The notes under the pieces are model-generated. The model saw only the letters and a program-made list of their open reading frames with translations. It was not told the origin of the DNA and searched no databases. A program made the translations under genes and the position numbers. Below are positions 35,523 through 44,422 of a stretch of 64,000 nucleotides of DNA, in pieces (within the stretch, counting starts at the first letter, position 1; each line of letters opens with the position of its first letter). The stretch is from Paraburkholderia sartisoli (GTDB lineage: Bacteria; Pseudomonadota; Gammaproteobacteria; Burkholderiales; Burkholderiaceae), in assembly GCF_900107685.1 (NCBI RefSeq), contig NZ_FNRQ01000006.1, positions 62,001-126,000 of the forward strand, read 5' to 3'.

Positions 35523-35807
35523 TCAGTCATCGTCGCCATGATGTTGATGTTCCCATCCACGGTGGCGGCCGTGGTCATGCCATCTGTGCTCGTCTTCGTC
35601 ATCCCCATCGTAGCGATATCCATAGCCATAAACCGGGGCTGGCGCGTAGATCACCGGCGGCGGAGCCTCGTACACGACTGGGGGTGGTGCGGCATAAACG
35701 GGCCCCGGCAAACCCAGAAACACGCCGATGTCCGCGTGGGCGAAAGCCGCGCTGGATGCACAAGTAGCGGAAATGCCTACTGCGAGAAAAAGGGTAGCGC
35801 GTTTCAT
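35523..35807 (-). CDS. Small exported Pro/Tyr/Gly-rich protein with acidic-His tail
   Basis: 94 residues: signal peptide (MKRATLFLAVGISATCASSA, cleavage AFA-HA), a motif IGVFLGLPGPVY, then proline/tyrosine repeats (APPPVVYEAPPPVIYAPAP), a YGYGYRY run, and a His/Asp-rich end that could bind metal. RBS AGGAG 5 nt before the ATG. It is a paralogue of the protein at 48382-48669. Related small proteins are widespread in Burkholderiaceae and are usually left unnamed. Confidence 0.85.
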   Translation of the reverse strand: MKRATLFLAVGISATCASSAAFAHADIGVFLGLPGPVYAAPPPVVYEAPPPVIYAPAPVYGYGYRYDGDDEDEHRWHDHGRHRGWEHQHHGDDD

Positions 35808-35959
35808 GAAGTTCTCCTGTCCTGCTCACTTCTGGCGGGTACCAGACAATGGTGAACGACGCGGATTTTAGGAGTGGTGGACACAGGCAGGTGAGGCTGA
35901 AATGTCAATTCTGTAACCGGCCGTAACCCGCGGTGGAATACGACCGGTTTCGAACATGA

Positions 35960-36655
35960 TCACGACGCAGTCAGGGAGTCCCCCGAGACATGGACGCGCT
36001 CACCGACCTGGACCGCCGGCTGGGACGGGTACGTGAAATTCCGGTAGCTGCCGTCCTGCATTCTCACCTGCACCTGGTAACTCGTAGCCTTGCGCACCGC
36101 ATGCTCGATGCCGTTACCCGCAAAGCCACCGCCAACCGCTCCCGCAATCGTTGCCAGAATGCGACCGCGTCCTCCTCCAACCTGATTTCCCAGCAGGCCG
36201 CCAGCGACCGCTCCGCCCACGGCCCCCAGACCCGTCGTCGGTTCCGGTTCCTGGACCGTATTGACGGCGACAACTTCACCAACATTCGGGTCGACGGCAA
36301 CCGGCCGTGGTGCGAGTTGTGCGGGGTTTTGCGAGGCGTCGTTGTTCGCATATCCCTGAGCCTGCTCAACCGGCGCACTCCGGTGATGATGGACACGCGG
36401 ATGGACTGGCGCTTCCTCGCGCACGACATGTTGCTGCGCGTCTGGCTGCGGCGATACGACCGGCGCACTGGCAATTTGCGCGGCGACCGGTACCGCCTGG
36501 GCCGAAGGCGCGGTCGTCGCACGGGATGTGGGAAGAATGCCGGTCATCGCGGCGATACCGGTCGCACTGGCCAGGATGACGGCCACGGCCGCACCGGCAA
36601 CCAGAGGGTGGATACGACCGCGTTGCGGTGAACTGGAAGTCAGGTTGGTATTCAT
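35960..36655 (-). CDS. Glycine-zipper envelope protein
   Basis: 231 residues: an N-terminal membrane anchor (HPLVAGAAVAVILASATG), a long Pro/Ala/Gln-rich spacer of about 90 residues with HHH, then a glycine-zipper 2TM domain (GLGAVGGAVAGGLLGNQVGG, AGAVGGGFAGNGIEHAVRK) and a small C-terminal beta part (VQVRMQDGSYRNFTYP). This is the SlyB/17-kDa-antigen type, placed in the envelope. Start ATG 36655 with GGAG 10 nt upstream. Confidence 0.85.
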   Translation of the reverse strand: MNTNLTSSSPQRGRIHPLVAGAAVAVILASATGIAAMTGILPTSRATTAPSAQAVPVAAQIASAPVVSPQPDAQQHVVREEAPVHPRVHHHRSAPVEQAQGYANNDASQNPAQLAPRPVAVDPNVGEVVAVNTVQEPEPTTGLGAVGGAVAGGLLGNQVGGGRGRILATIAGAVGGGFAGNGIEHAVRKATSYQVQVRMQDGSYRNFTYPSQPAVQVGERVHVSGDSLTAS

Positions 36656-36750
36656 GTCGCGCTCGCTCCGTTGACGTGTGTCAGCAAGAACGTCGGGGTC
36701 GACAACCCGGTGGACATAGCAACCGCGGGATTTGTAAGCAGTTGTAGCGC

Positions 36751-37011
36751 TTACAGCTCCGGATGCGCCAGGTCGCCAGCGACGATCTGCTCGCCCTGCA
36801 CCTGCGCGGCCGCCAGCGCCTCGTTTTTCGTCGCGAAAGGGCCGAGTTCCGGCGCACCGTCGAAGGGAAACAACACTTTCCCATCTGTCTTTCGAACTAC
36901 CCGCAAGACGCCATGGAACCGGAGATAGCCGGCGAGTTTCGTCGTGGCGAAGACGTCGAAATCATCTTCCGACGTGGCGGGCACACTGGGGATAAATCTG
37001 AAGTTGGACAT
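36751..37011 (-). CDS. Small unknown protein, DUF6723-like
   Basis: 86 residues, cytoplasmic. MSNFRFIPSVPATSEDDFDV and GKVLFPFDGAPELGPF resemble, from memory, small Burkholderiaceae proteins filed as DUF6723. Mixed beta/alpha; no catalytic motif. No function known. Confidence 0.65.
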   Translation of the reverse strand: MSNFRFIPSVPATSEDDFDVFATTKLAGYLRFHGVLRVVRKTDGKVLFPFDGAPELGPFATKNEALAAAQVQGEQIVAGDLAHPEL

Positions 37012-37113
37012 GACGGGCTTCTGGATTGCTGTGCCGGGCGGCCATCCAGCGAGCCCGCTGTTGTCACACCGCTGGCGAAAGAGACAGGGACGGTGAAGTC
37101 CCTTTTTACCGCA

Positions 37114-37386
37114 TTACTGCCAGGTTTCCCGCTGCCACGGACCCCATTCGGCGCCCGCGACCTTGAAACGGGTGTAGGTCGCACTCTGGCCGGTCGGATT
37201 TTCCGACGTGTCGCCTTCCGGTTTGACGTCGGTGGTATGAAGCGCGAAGGCCTGATGGTCGTCGGTGTCGATCGTCACGCGACCAATGGGACCGGTTCCA
37301 TCTTGTTGATTTGACTCAAGAATTACGAAATAAGGGGCGAGTCGGCCCCAAAAAGCAGTCAATTCATCTTGCAAATAATGTGTCAT
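37114..37386 (-). CDS. Small unknown protein
   Basis: 90 residues (MTHYLQDELTAFWGRLAPYF, FALHTTDVKPEGDTS, a C-terminal WGPWQRETW). AGGAAATCC directly precedes the ATG at 37386. Not recognised. It lies 103 bp upstream of the preceding small gene on the same strand. Confidence 0.6.
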   Translation of the reverse strand: MTHYLQDELTAFWGRLAPYFVILESNQQDGTGPIGRVTIDTDDHQAFALHTTDVKPEGDTSENPTGQSATYTRFKVAGAEWGPWQRETWQ

Positions 37387-37607
37387 GGATTTCCTGGATG
37401 TATGGGTCCAGTTTACCCTGGTCACCATCGGCGACGATTTTTGACCGCCCGGGCGCCTGAAGGAATGCGCGAATATCGCAAAAAATCGTCACCCCGTGTA
37501 CTTGCTGATAGGCGGTTTTCATAAAGGCGTGGTACAACTCTATCTTCGCGTCTGCCGATCCAGAAATACGGCGGCCGCGATGGAACACAACTTTTACTGG
37601 ATTAAAA

Positions 37608-37811
37608 ATGGCAACTGGTACCGTGAAGTGGTTCAACGATGCGAAGGGTTTCGGATTCATCACGCCGGATGACGGTGGTGAAGATCTGTTCGCACACTTT
37701 TCTGAAGTTCAAGGTAGCGGCTTCAAGTCGCTGCAAGAAAATCAGAAGGTTAGCTTCGAAGTGAAGCAGGGACCGAAGGGCAAGCAAGCCGCCAACATCC
37801 AGCCGCTGTAA
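37608..37811 (+). CDS. Cold-shock protein, CspA family
   Basis: 67 residues, one cold-shock domain: GTVKWFNDAKGFGFITPDDG (RNP1), DLFAHFSEV (RNP2) and QGPKGKQAANIQPL. Binds single-stranded RNA and DNA and melts RNA structure. It has a long leader of about 200 nt, as cold-shock mRNAs do, and a strong hairpin terminator 29 bp after the stop. Confidence 0.97.
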   Translation: MATGTVKWFNDAKGFGFITPDDGGEDLFAHFSEVQGSGFKSLQENQKVSFEVKQGPKGKQAANIQPL

Positions 37812-37839
37812 GCAGCTGGGCAGTCGGTTTTGCGACTAC

Positions 37840-37865
37840 GAATGGCCCGCCCTCGCGGGCCATTC
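37840..37865 (+). terminator. Terminator hairpin after csp
   Basis: Perfect 11-bp stem GAATGGCCCGC / GCGGGCCATTC with a CCTC loop. The tail GTACTTGT is only partly T-rich. Confidence 0.75.
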
Positions 37866-37941
37866 GTACTTGTAACGGCAGCGAAACAGTCGCTGCCGGG
37901 TGGCGAGTCGTTTTTTGTGTTGCGCGACGGCTGCGGCACAT

Positions 37942-38796
37942 CTACGCATCGCGCAGCAGCTTGCGCGCTACCCGCACGCGACGCCTGCGCTCCTGCTTCA
38001 GCCATCGCGTGACGGAATCCCGGGCGCCGCTGTCCCCAAACAGGTTTTCGTTCTGTTGAAGCAGCGTTTCGCTCGCAACGACGTCATTCAGCGCACCAAA
38101 CCGCTTCTGGATTTTCGTGAGGCGTTTAAGCGTCCGGCGATGATCGCCACGCAACGCCGGTTCAAACAGTTCCAGCAGATAACGCAGCGTCTTCCCTGCT
38201 TTTCGCACTTCATGCAACGACGCGTAGTCAGATTTCTTCGCACGCGAAGCGCGCCTCATCCGTTTGCGCAGTAACTTTTCGCATGCCACGACCCGGCGGT
38301 CTCCAAATTTCCGGAACGGTACGCGCTCGTGCGCGGTGTTCAGCGCCTTCGTTGCGTCTGCAAGCGTTTCGCGCAGCACGTCCTTCACACCCGCGTTCGC
38401 GAGCGTTTCCAGACTCGCGGCCAGCGCCTGTGTACGAGCCGCTTTTAGCTCGCTCGAAGAGGCCGACTCGGCCTCCACTTCTTCTTCGAGCAACTGCAGA
38501 AGAATGTCCCAGTCGCGCGTTTTGCCGGCAGCCGTCGCGAGGAATTTGAAGAGCGCCCGCTGTTGCCTGGTGACGTCCTTATCGAAGAGCGGCCCGTAGG
38601 CCCACCACAACGAACGCAAGCGGCGCAGCACAACCCTTAGCTTGTGAAGCGATTCGGGATCGGCGCCCTCGCTCAACAGCGCAGCGCATGAGATCGCCTC
38701 GTGAACGAGCGGCGACGCAAGTGATGAGAACGCGGCAGCGGCGTCCTCCCGGGCCTCGATGCCGGAGCCTGCCCCAGTTGTATCGTCGCGCTTCAT
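37942..38796 (-). CDS. CHAD-domain protein
   Basis: 284 residues, all helical. The conserved histidine-containing helices of CHAD are seen: SLHKLRVVLRRLRSLWWAYG and SLHEVRKAGKTLRYLLELFE, with basic Arg/Lys faces. CHAD domains bind polyphosphate and localise to polyphosphate granules. No CYTH domain is fused. ATG 38796 has GGGAG 4-5 nt upstream. Divergent (194 bp) from the CHASE2 operon. Confidence 0.93.
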   Translation of the reverse strand: MKRDDTTGAGSGIEAREDAAAAFSSLASPLVHEAISCAALLSEGADPESLHKLRVVLRRLRSLWWAYGPLFDKDVTRQQRALFKFLATAAGKTRDWDILLQLLEEEVEAESASSSELKAARTQALAASLETLANAGVKDVLRETLADATKALNTAHERVPFRKFGDRRVVACEKLLRKRMRRASRAKKSDYASLHEVRKAGKTLRYLLELFEPALRGDHRRTLKRLTKIQKRFGALNDVVASETLLQQNENLFGDSGARDSVTRWLKQERRRRVRVARKLLRDA

Positions 38797-38990
38797 TCGA
38801 TCTCCCGCCGGAAGAGGGTTTTACGCGGACCCAGAAAAGAGATTGCCAACGCGCGTGAGCACGCTCTGTTTCATCATAGACGCACGGGGGCTCAAGTTCC
38901 TGCCGGTCATGCCGTAAAGCACAGGAGAGCAGTATCTCGACCTGGTGACGGGAACGTGGACACCGAAAAACAAGCCATCGAAGAACAAAC

Positions 38991-40586
38991 ATGGACCACG
39001 GGGCGCATATTGAGCAACGTCGTCTGGCCAGAATTGCCAGATCGTTGCCCGGCAGAACTTTCATCCAGGCGTCGCTAGCGATCGTGCTTGGCATCGTTGC
39101 GGCACTCGTACTTCCCATGGTTTTCGGCGATGAATTCGCTACCCGCAAGGCGGCAAAATTCTATGCGCCTGTCGAGGGCAAGGCTTATGGAAGCGGATCG
39201 CGCGATTCCATCGCCGTCCTTCTGATCGACGATCAATCGCTAAAGCAGGCAGGCCAGACGTGGCCAGCCAGTTACGACTATTACGTCCGCCTGATGCGTG
39301 GCATCGCGATTTACAGGCCCAAGGCCGTATTCATCGATATCGTCTTTAAAGACGCCCGTTCCGATCCGGCCATCGGGAAACTCGCTGCCCGCCTGTGTGA
39401 GCTGCAACACGCCGGCATCGACGTCTACCTCGCCGGCAAGCGCGATGCGGATGGCAAATTACGCATACGCGCCGGTCTCGACGAGTTGCAAGGCCGTTGC
39501 TTCAAACTCGTATCGGTCGAATACAAACCCGACGAACTGGATCATCTGTCCTGGACGTATCCACTCGAAACGAAGTCCGGCGGAGCAACGACTGTTCAGA
39601 GCGCTGCGCTTGGAATCTACGAAAACAGCTTTGGTGTGCATCTCGCCCGGCCGACTGCGGATCTGGCGCTGTCCTGGGGTCTGAAACCTGCTGCGAACGG
39701 CCTTGACTGGAGCGCGTCGGATACGGGCGAGAACAGAACCCACGGCGTGGCTGAAGACGGTTCGTACTGCCGCGGCGACCACGGATGGCTCGAACTGGCG
39801 CCATACGGCTTTCGCCAGATGCTGTTCCATGACGCAGAAAAGCCCGTCTGCGTTTTTCACGAAACGCTCTATGCACGCGAGCTGGCGAATACGACTGCCG
39901 AGGACGAAGCAAAGCTGACATCCGCGTTGCGCGGCAAGGTCGTCATGGTGGCAACCGCACGGGACTATTCAAACGACCTGGTCAACACGCCAATCAACAA
40001 CCGCATTCCCGGTGTGTATCTCCATGCGATGGCGCTCGACAACCTGCTTACGTGGGGTCCACGCTACAAGCATGCAGCGGCTCTCACCCCAAGTACGGAT
40101 CGCGACAACCTCAAACTGCTGGGTCTTGCCGCGTTCGGGCTCCTCGCCGTTGTCATCGTGCGGATGCTCAAGAACTTCGCGCGCGAGCGATCGACGCGGT
40201 TGCGAACCGCACGACGCGGACCCCGGTTTTACGATCCAGACGTGTATCTCCTCGATACCTCCCCCACCGGCGACGGCGGCGAGCGTCGAGTTCAGATCGA
40301 GTCTCGCGTGGCCGGACACAGAGAACAGACATCGCCCTCCAGGCGGCTCGCGCGACGACTCGGACACGGGCTTCGGAAAGCAGCGGTCTGGGCGGCCACA
40401 TGTCTCGCGGAGATCACCGGCTCGCTCGCACTGGTCGGGCTGCTGCTCTACATCGGTCAACGTGTGCTCGACGTCGGATTTCTGACCGTTGTTGACATCG
40501 CTGTGTTCGCGCTTGCCGCCGAGTGGTTCGAGTGGAACGAAAAGCTGATCGACTGGTTCAACGCGTCCAGTCATAACAAGGAGTAG
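38991..40586 (+). CDS. CHASE2-domain membrane protein without output domain
   Basis: 531 residues. TM1 at about 26-46, then a 320-residue extracytoplasmic CHASE2 domain (SIAVLLIDDQSLKQ, RPKAVFIDIVFKDAR, and the closing GVYLHAMALDNLLTW), TM2 at about 366-384, a 90-residue basic cytoplasmic loop, and two further membrane helices (about 475-520). CHASE2 normally senses ligands for a kinase, cyclase or GGDEF; here no such enzyme follows, only the loop and helices. The signal must therefore pass to a partner. First gene of a three-gene operon. Confidence 0.88.
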   Translation: MDHGAHIEQRRLARIARSLPGRTFIQASLAIVLGIVAALVLPMVFGDEFATRKAAKFYAPVEGKAYGSGSRDSIAVLLIDDQSLKQAGQTWPASYDYYVRLMRGIAIYRPKAVFIDIVFKDARSDPAIGKLAARLCELQHAGIDVYLAGKRDADGKLRIRAGLDELQGRCFKLVSVEYKPDELDHLSWTYPLETKSGGATTVQSAALGIYENSFGVHLARPTADLALSWGLKPAANGLDWSASDTGENRTHGVAEDGSYCRGDHGWLELAPYGFRQMLFHDAEKPVCVFHETLYARELANTTAEDEAKLTSALRGKVVMVATARDYSNDLVNTPINNRIPGVYLHAMALDNLLTWGPRYKHAAALTPSTDRDNLKLLGLAAFGLLAVVIVRMLKNFARERSTRLRTARRGPRFYDPDVYLLDTSPTGDGGERRVQIESRVAGHREQTSPSRRLARRLGHGLRKAAVWAATCLAEITGSLALVGLLLYIGQRVLDVGFLTVVDIAVFALAAEWFEWNEKLIDWFNASSHNKE

Positions 40587-40591
40587 ATACG

Positions 40592-40969
40592 ATGAAACGA
40601 AGCTATACCAGCCCGTCATTGAGAAGCCTGCTTGTCTGGTGGACCGTTCCGCTCATGGTCATGGTGTCCCCGGCAGCGGCCGTTGCCAGTGACGCCGGTA
40701 GCGTCGTCAGCGCGAAAATCGATCCGGTTCCGCTATACGCCAGTCCCGACGAAGCCAATCCCGCGAAAACAGCGCCAGCCTCCAGCTTGCCCTGGCATAT
40801 CAAGGAAACGCACAACGATTTCTATCGCGTATCGATCGACGGGAAGGACTACTGGGTCGACTCGATGACAGTCCACGCCAGCAAGACCGTCGTTGCGGCA
40901 TGCGGGCGCTCCGCCGGGGGCGTTGTCATTGCTGCCGATCTCGGCGCGTCAACCAATCATTGCAAATGA
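40592..40969 (+). CDS. Exported SH3-like small protein
   Basis: 125 residues: signal peptide (a long n-region, then LLVWWTVPLMVMVSPAAAVA), followed by an SH3b-like beta domain (KIDPVPLYASPDEANPA, LPWHIKETHNDFYRVSIDGK, DYWVDSMTV) and two C-terminal cysteines. AAGGAG ribosome site; 5 bp after the CHASE2 gene stop. Its ATGA overlap with the next gene shows coupling. Bacterial SH3 domains bind peptidoglycan or peptides; here a periplasmic bridging role is plausible. Confidence 0.82.
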   Translation: MKRSYTSPSLRSLLVWWTVPLMVMVSPAAAVASDAGSVVSAKIDPVPLYASPDEANPAKTAPASSLPWHIKETHNDFYRVSIDGKDYWVDSMTVHASKTVVAACGRSAGGVVIAADLGASTNHCK

Positions 40970-42657
40970 ACGTACGGATGCGTTTTGCGACGTCAGCTGC
41001 GATCTCGGTCTGGCTAATGAGTGCGTGCGCGAATATCCCCGTGCCCTCTGGGATTGCGTCCGTTCCCGGCGTGGGACCGGACAAGCCGGTCATGACGGTG
41101 GCTGGCGAGCTTCCACCGGCGCCTTCGCACACCTGGCCGGCTATCAATGAGGACCTGAACGATCATCGGGCTGACGGCTGGGGCCTGGTGTCGATGCCGG
41201 AGATGGAGAAATACCTGAATGGCCTGCTAAGGAAGATCAAGGTCGCAACCGGCACCACAGACTGGCCCGGCGCAGTACACATCACCGCACAGACTTCGCT
41301 GAATGCGAGTTCGAGCGCCGCCGGCAATATCTATGTTTCCCTTGGGTGGCTTCAGTCGGCGGAATCAGAGGATGAGATTTTTGCGATCCTGTCGCACGAG
41401 TTCGGCCACATTTATCTCAATCACTACGCCGTATATGACGTGAAGAACGCGGGCGACACGTCAACGCTCATCGCGGGTGTCACGTGGACATACGTCAACC
41501 GCAAGGTTGCTGACAAAGGCTGGAACGGGCTCGACAAGATAGCCGTCGTTCAGGCGATCGGCACGATGGCGCTCATGCCGGCGTGGCAGCGCCATATCGA
41601 GGAACAGGCGGATCTCTTCGGCGCCACGGTCAGTCTGCGGTGCGGTTATTCGTATATTCACGGCTTCAAGGCTTTCCTTGAACGCATCGATTCCTATGAC
41701 CGCAGCGCGAGAGAGCGCAACGCAAAGTTACGCGAGGAACAGGACAACGCGACTCGCGAGAAAATTCGTACGGATACGCTCGCGCGTGCGCCGAAAACGC
41801 CTCCACCTCCGGCGGTCGCATCGGATGCAGCGGCACCGCTTCGGGCACTCGCGGCGATCAATGACGCGCTCACGAAAGTCAACGGGACACTAACCGAGGG
41901 GCAAATAAGCCTGAATCAGGGCACCTTTTCCGCTGCACAAGCGCTCGACGACGCCATCGCCAAAGGGACGGCTGCAATTCAGGATCCGCATCCCGACGGT
42001 GCAGCGCGCGAAGACGACCTGAGCAAGGAGGTCGCCACCCTGATTGCCGGGAAGCGGCCGCCTGGCCGGGTAAAGCCATGGGAAGACGCGAAGCATCAGC
42101 GCAGAACCGCGCAGACGCTTGCACATTACGCGCTTGTGCCAGATATCGAAATGCTCGAGGCCCAATACCAATACCTGGAAGCGCTCAAACTGGCGGCAAA
42201 GGCCGCGTCGGGAACAAACGCCGATGACGCCATGCTGGACTTTTACCTTGGCAATACAATTGCGCTTTCGCAGGGACGATCGAAAGAAAGCCCTGTTCAG
42301 GTTTTCAGCCGAAACCTCAAGTCACCCGAGCGATCATGGCGCCTTCAGGTGGCGATCGCCAACAACATGGCGAGCACGAATCGCCAGCAGGCGCGAAGCT
42401 TCATTGAACAGCAGTTTGTGTATTTTGGGCGAGCGCCCAAGGCGTGGCCCGACATGATCGCGTTCTATCGCGATAGTGGCGACGTGAAAGGCGCCAAAGA
42501 TATGGCAACGACCTGCTCAATCACGCTGCCAGACTATCGCCAGGCCTGCCTGACCGCAAGCCAGACGCCCGCCGAGCTTGCCGAGGCGAAGGCAAAGGCC
42601 GACGCGCATGCGAAAATCGTCGTCGACAACATGTCGAAGCGATGGTTCAAGCAGTAA
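40966..42657 (+). CDS. M48-family metalloprotease lipoprotein
   Basis: 563 residues. Lipobox VWLMSAC gives lipid Cys21. M48 core: zinc motif HEFGH (144-148) and third ligand in IEEQADLFG (about 211-219). A proline-rich, coiled region follows (about 270-330) and a C-terminal helical repeat part (about 380-560) similar in plan to BepA/YfgC, which quality-controls outer membrane proteins. It lies downstream of CHASE2 and SH3-like genes and overlaps the latter by ATGA. Cysteines in the tail (TTCSITLPDYRQACL) may form a disulphide. Confidence 0.92.
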   Translation: MNVRMRFATSAAISVWLMSACANIPVPSGIASVPGVGPDKPVMTVAGELPPAPSHTWPAINEDLNDHRADGWGLVSMPEMEKYLNGLLRKIKVATGTTDWPGAVHITAQTSLNASSSAAGNIYVSLGWLQSAESEDEIFAILSHEFGHIYLNHYAVYDVKNAGDTSTLIAGVTWTYVNRKVADKGWNGLDKIAVVQAIGTMALMPAWQRHIEEQADLFGATVSLRCGYSYIHGFKAFLERIDSYDRSARERNAKLREEQDNATREKIRTDTLARAPKTPPPPAVASDAAAPLRALAAINDALTKVNGTLTEGQISLNQGTFSAAQALDDAIAKGTAAIQDPHPDGAAREDDLSKEVATLIAGKRPPGRVKPWEDAKHQRRTAQTLAHYALVPDIEMLEAQYQYLEALKLAAKAASGTNADDAMLDFYLGNTIALSQGRSKESPVQVFSRNLKSPERSWRLQVAIANNMASTNRQQARSFIEQQFVYFGRAPKAWPDMIAFYRDSGDVKGAKDMATTCSITLPDYRQACLTASQTPAELAEAKAKADAHAKIVVDNMSKRWFKQ

Positions 42658-42711
42658 TCTGCCGTACTTTTCCGCTCTCACTCGCATGCGTCAAGCGGAC
42701 ACGGCAAGCAA

Positions 42712-42725
42712 AACCGGTTCCGGTT
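42712..42725. terminator. Weak hairpin between convergent genes
   Basis: AACCGG-TT-CCGGTT inside a wider imperfect ACACGGC/GCCGTGT stem (about 42699-42735), between the M48 and H-NS genes. No T-tract. Confidence 0.35.
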
Positions 42726-42783
42726 CTGGCCGTGTCGATTGCCGTCGTCGAGCCGTTTGCGCCCGACGACGCGCATCCGCTAC

Positions 42784-43425
42784 TTACGATGCAGCAACCG
42801 CCTCTGAGACAGTAGCGATCTTTTTGGCCGCGACCTTCTTCACCGCCGTTGCCTTTTTAGCCACGCTCTTCTTAGCTGCCGTCTTTTTGACAGCGGCCTT
42901 TCTACCGGCAGTCGCGACAGTACGCTTTACTGTCGTTTTTACGCCTGCGGCTTTTTTGGCGGTTACTTTCTTTGCAGCCGTCGTCTTTTTTGCGGCAGCC
43001 TTCTTTGCCGTTGCCTTTTTGGCAGCCGCGCCACGTTTAGCCGTGACCTTCGCTTTCCCGGCTGCACCCGATTCCGCCGCCGCGTCGATCAAAAACTTCG
43101 TGCGGTCCTTGACGTCCTTGATCCAGACCGGCGGACGTGCGTGACCACTCCATGTCGCGCCCGTTTTCGGGTCGCGATACTTCGGCGGAAGCTTGCCTTT
43201 TGCGGCACCGGCCAGTTTTGCCTTGCCATTCGCTGAACGGCCGCTTAAAGCTTTTGCTTCACGTCGTGCTTTTGCCTTTGCTTCGATATCCGCTGTCGTC
43301 AAACCATGTTTGAGCATCAGCTCACGAATCTGGTTCACCGCTACTTGAGTCTTTCGCGCGATAAGCGCATCGGCTTGCGCCTGGAGTTTTTTCAATCGCG
43401 CCTGGATCTGTTCCAGTGTGGCCAT
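42784..43425 (-). CDS. H-NS protein with histone H1-like Lys/Ala tail
   Basis: 213 residues, twice the H-NS length. Residues 1-60: coiled coil (IQARLKKLQAQADALIARK, LMLKHGLTTADIEAKAKARR). Residues about 80-110: the H-NS core KYRDPKTGATWSGHARPPVW, where the usual RGR of the DNA loop is HAR. Residues about 120-213: KKAAAKK/AKKATAKK repeats like histone H1 or AlgP tails, able to bind any DNA. ATG 43425 has a GAGG site 5 nt upstream. Probably compacts the nucleoid rather than silencing AT-rich DNA only. Confidence 0.93.
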   Translation of the reverse strand: MATLEQIQARLKKLQAQADALIARKTQVAVNQIRELMLKHGLTTADIEAKAKARREAKALSGRSANGKAKLAGAAKGKLPPKYRDPKTGATWSGHARPPVWIKDVKDRTKFLIDAAAESGAAGKAKVTAKRGAAAKKATAKKAAAKKTTAAKKVTAKKAAGVKTTVKRTVATAGRKAAVKKTAAKKSVAKKATAVKKVAAKKIATVSEAVAAS

Positions 43426-43581
43426 CAGAGCCTCCCTTCAGGTTTAGATGGTCGCACTATGCCACGTACAGACACTCAATGACAAAAGTTTTGTCAATAC
43501 TTCACGTTTTTAAAGCGAAAGTCACGGCATTCACCGTTCGTGTCTTTCGCTTTCGATATTCAAAACTCTCCGGCGTCGGGC

Positions 43582-43773
43582 ACAACTGTATGGACTGTTT
43601 ATCTTGTGATACGCGGCGAATATGTCCATGTCTGAGCGGATCGTCTGGAATACGACGCTTTCCTTGAAGAGCAGAAAGCCAGCTGGAACCCGAAGAAAGG
43701 AAAGTATCGGACGCGTTTCATTCCAGACTCAATCGCGTTTGCCAATGAAACGAAACTCGTCGCACCCGGATAA
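43582..43773 (+). pseudogene. Possible gene remnant with in-frame TGA
   Basis: One frame reads TVYLVIRGEYVHV, TGA (43633-43635), then ADRLEYDAFLEEQKASWNPK and on to FANETKLVAPG and a TAA. Composition is protein-like on both sides of the TGA, with no start codon or ribosome site upstream. A decayed small gene fits best. No family recognised. Confidence 0.3.
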
Positions 43774-43922
43774 CGCGGGATTAAAGCGCCCGCATCAGAC
43801 ACACGGCGACGCCTCGCGAATCTCAAGCCATGGTTCGCGAGGCATGCGTCTAAACAGGCTGTGGAGTTAGCAGTTGCTAAAAAGACAGGCTCGAAACCGG
43901 CATCGCTGTCGCAGGTATTGCC

Positions 43923-44183
43923 TCAGGCGTCTTCGCCGGAAAGTCGCACACGCCTTCCGGGAACGTGAGCCATGAGTGTCGCGACAATCTCTTCCGCGCT
44001 GCTTTCCGCGGGCACGACACGGCAACACGCATCCTCTTGCGCATGCGGCGACCATTCGACAAACCGGTACGGGCGCCCCCAGGGCGGCTGAAAAGGCTCG
44101 GAAATCCGGCACGTCCGCGGTGCGAATCCGCGCTCCGCACTGGACATGGCTCGAAGCTGTTCACGCACACTATCCTGAACCAT
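43923..44183 (-). CDS. Small unknown protein
   Basis: 86 residues: MVQDSVREQLRAMSSAERGF, PWGRPYRFVEWSPHAQEDAC, AEEIVATLMAHVPGRRVRLS. ATG 44183 follows GGAG by 8 nt. Two cysteines; no domain recognised. Cytoplasmic. Confidence 0.6.
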   Translation of the reverse strand: MVQDSVREQLRAMSSAERGFAPRTCRISEPFQPPWGRPYRFVEWSPHAQEDACCRVVPAESSAEEIVATLMAHVPGRRVRLSGEDA

Positions 44184-44422
44184 CGTCGACTCTCCATTGC
44201 TGGTTGCACTTCGCTTCACGTCGAGTACCCCTCGTGCCTAAAAAAATTGCCGCCGATGAACTGGCGGCTAAACAGGGGTCGACTCATAGTCGCAGCGAAC
44301 AATTAAGCGAGCCTTAAAGCGCACACGAAAGACCTGACCTGAGCAGGTCAACGCATTTCGCAATCGTTACACCAGGCACGCGGCTTGCGCGACCGTTGAA
44401 GGACAACGACCAGGAGAATGAA

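Noticed and set aside
42784..43140. Lys/Ala repeats read as a DNA tandem repeat or CRISPR-like array
   Set aside because: Repeats are codon-level and irregular, explained by the H1-like protein tail.
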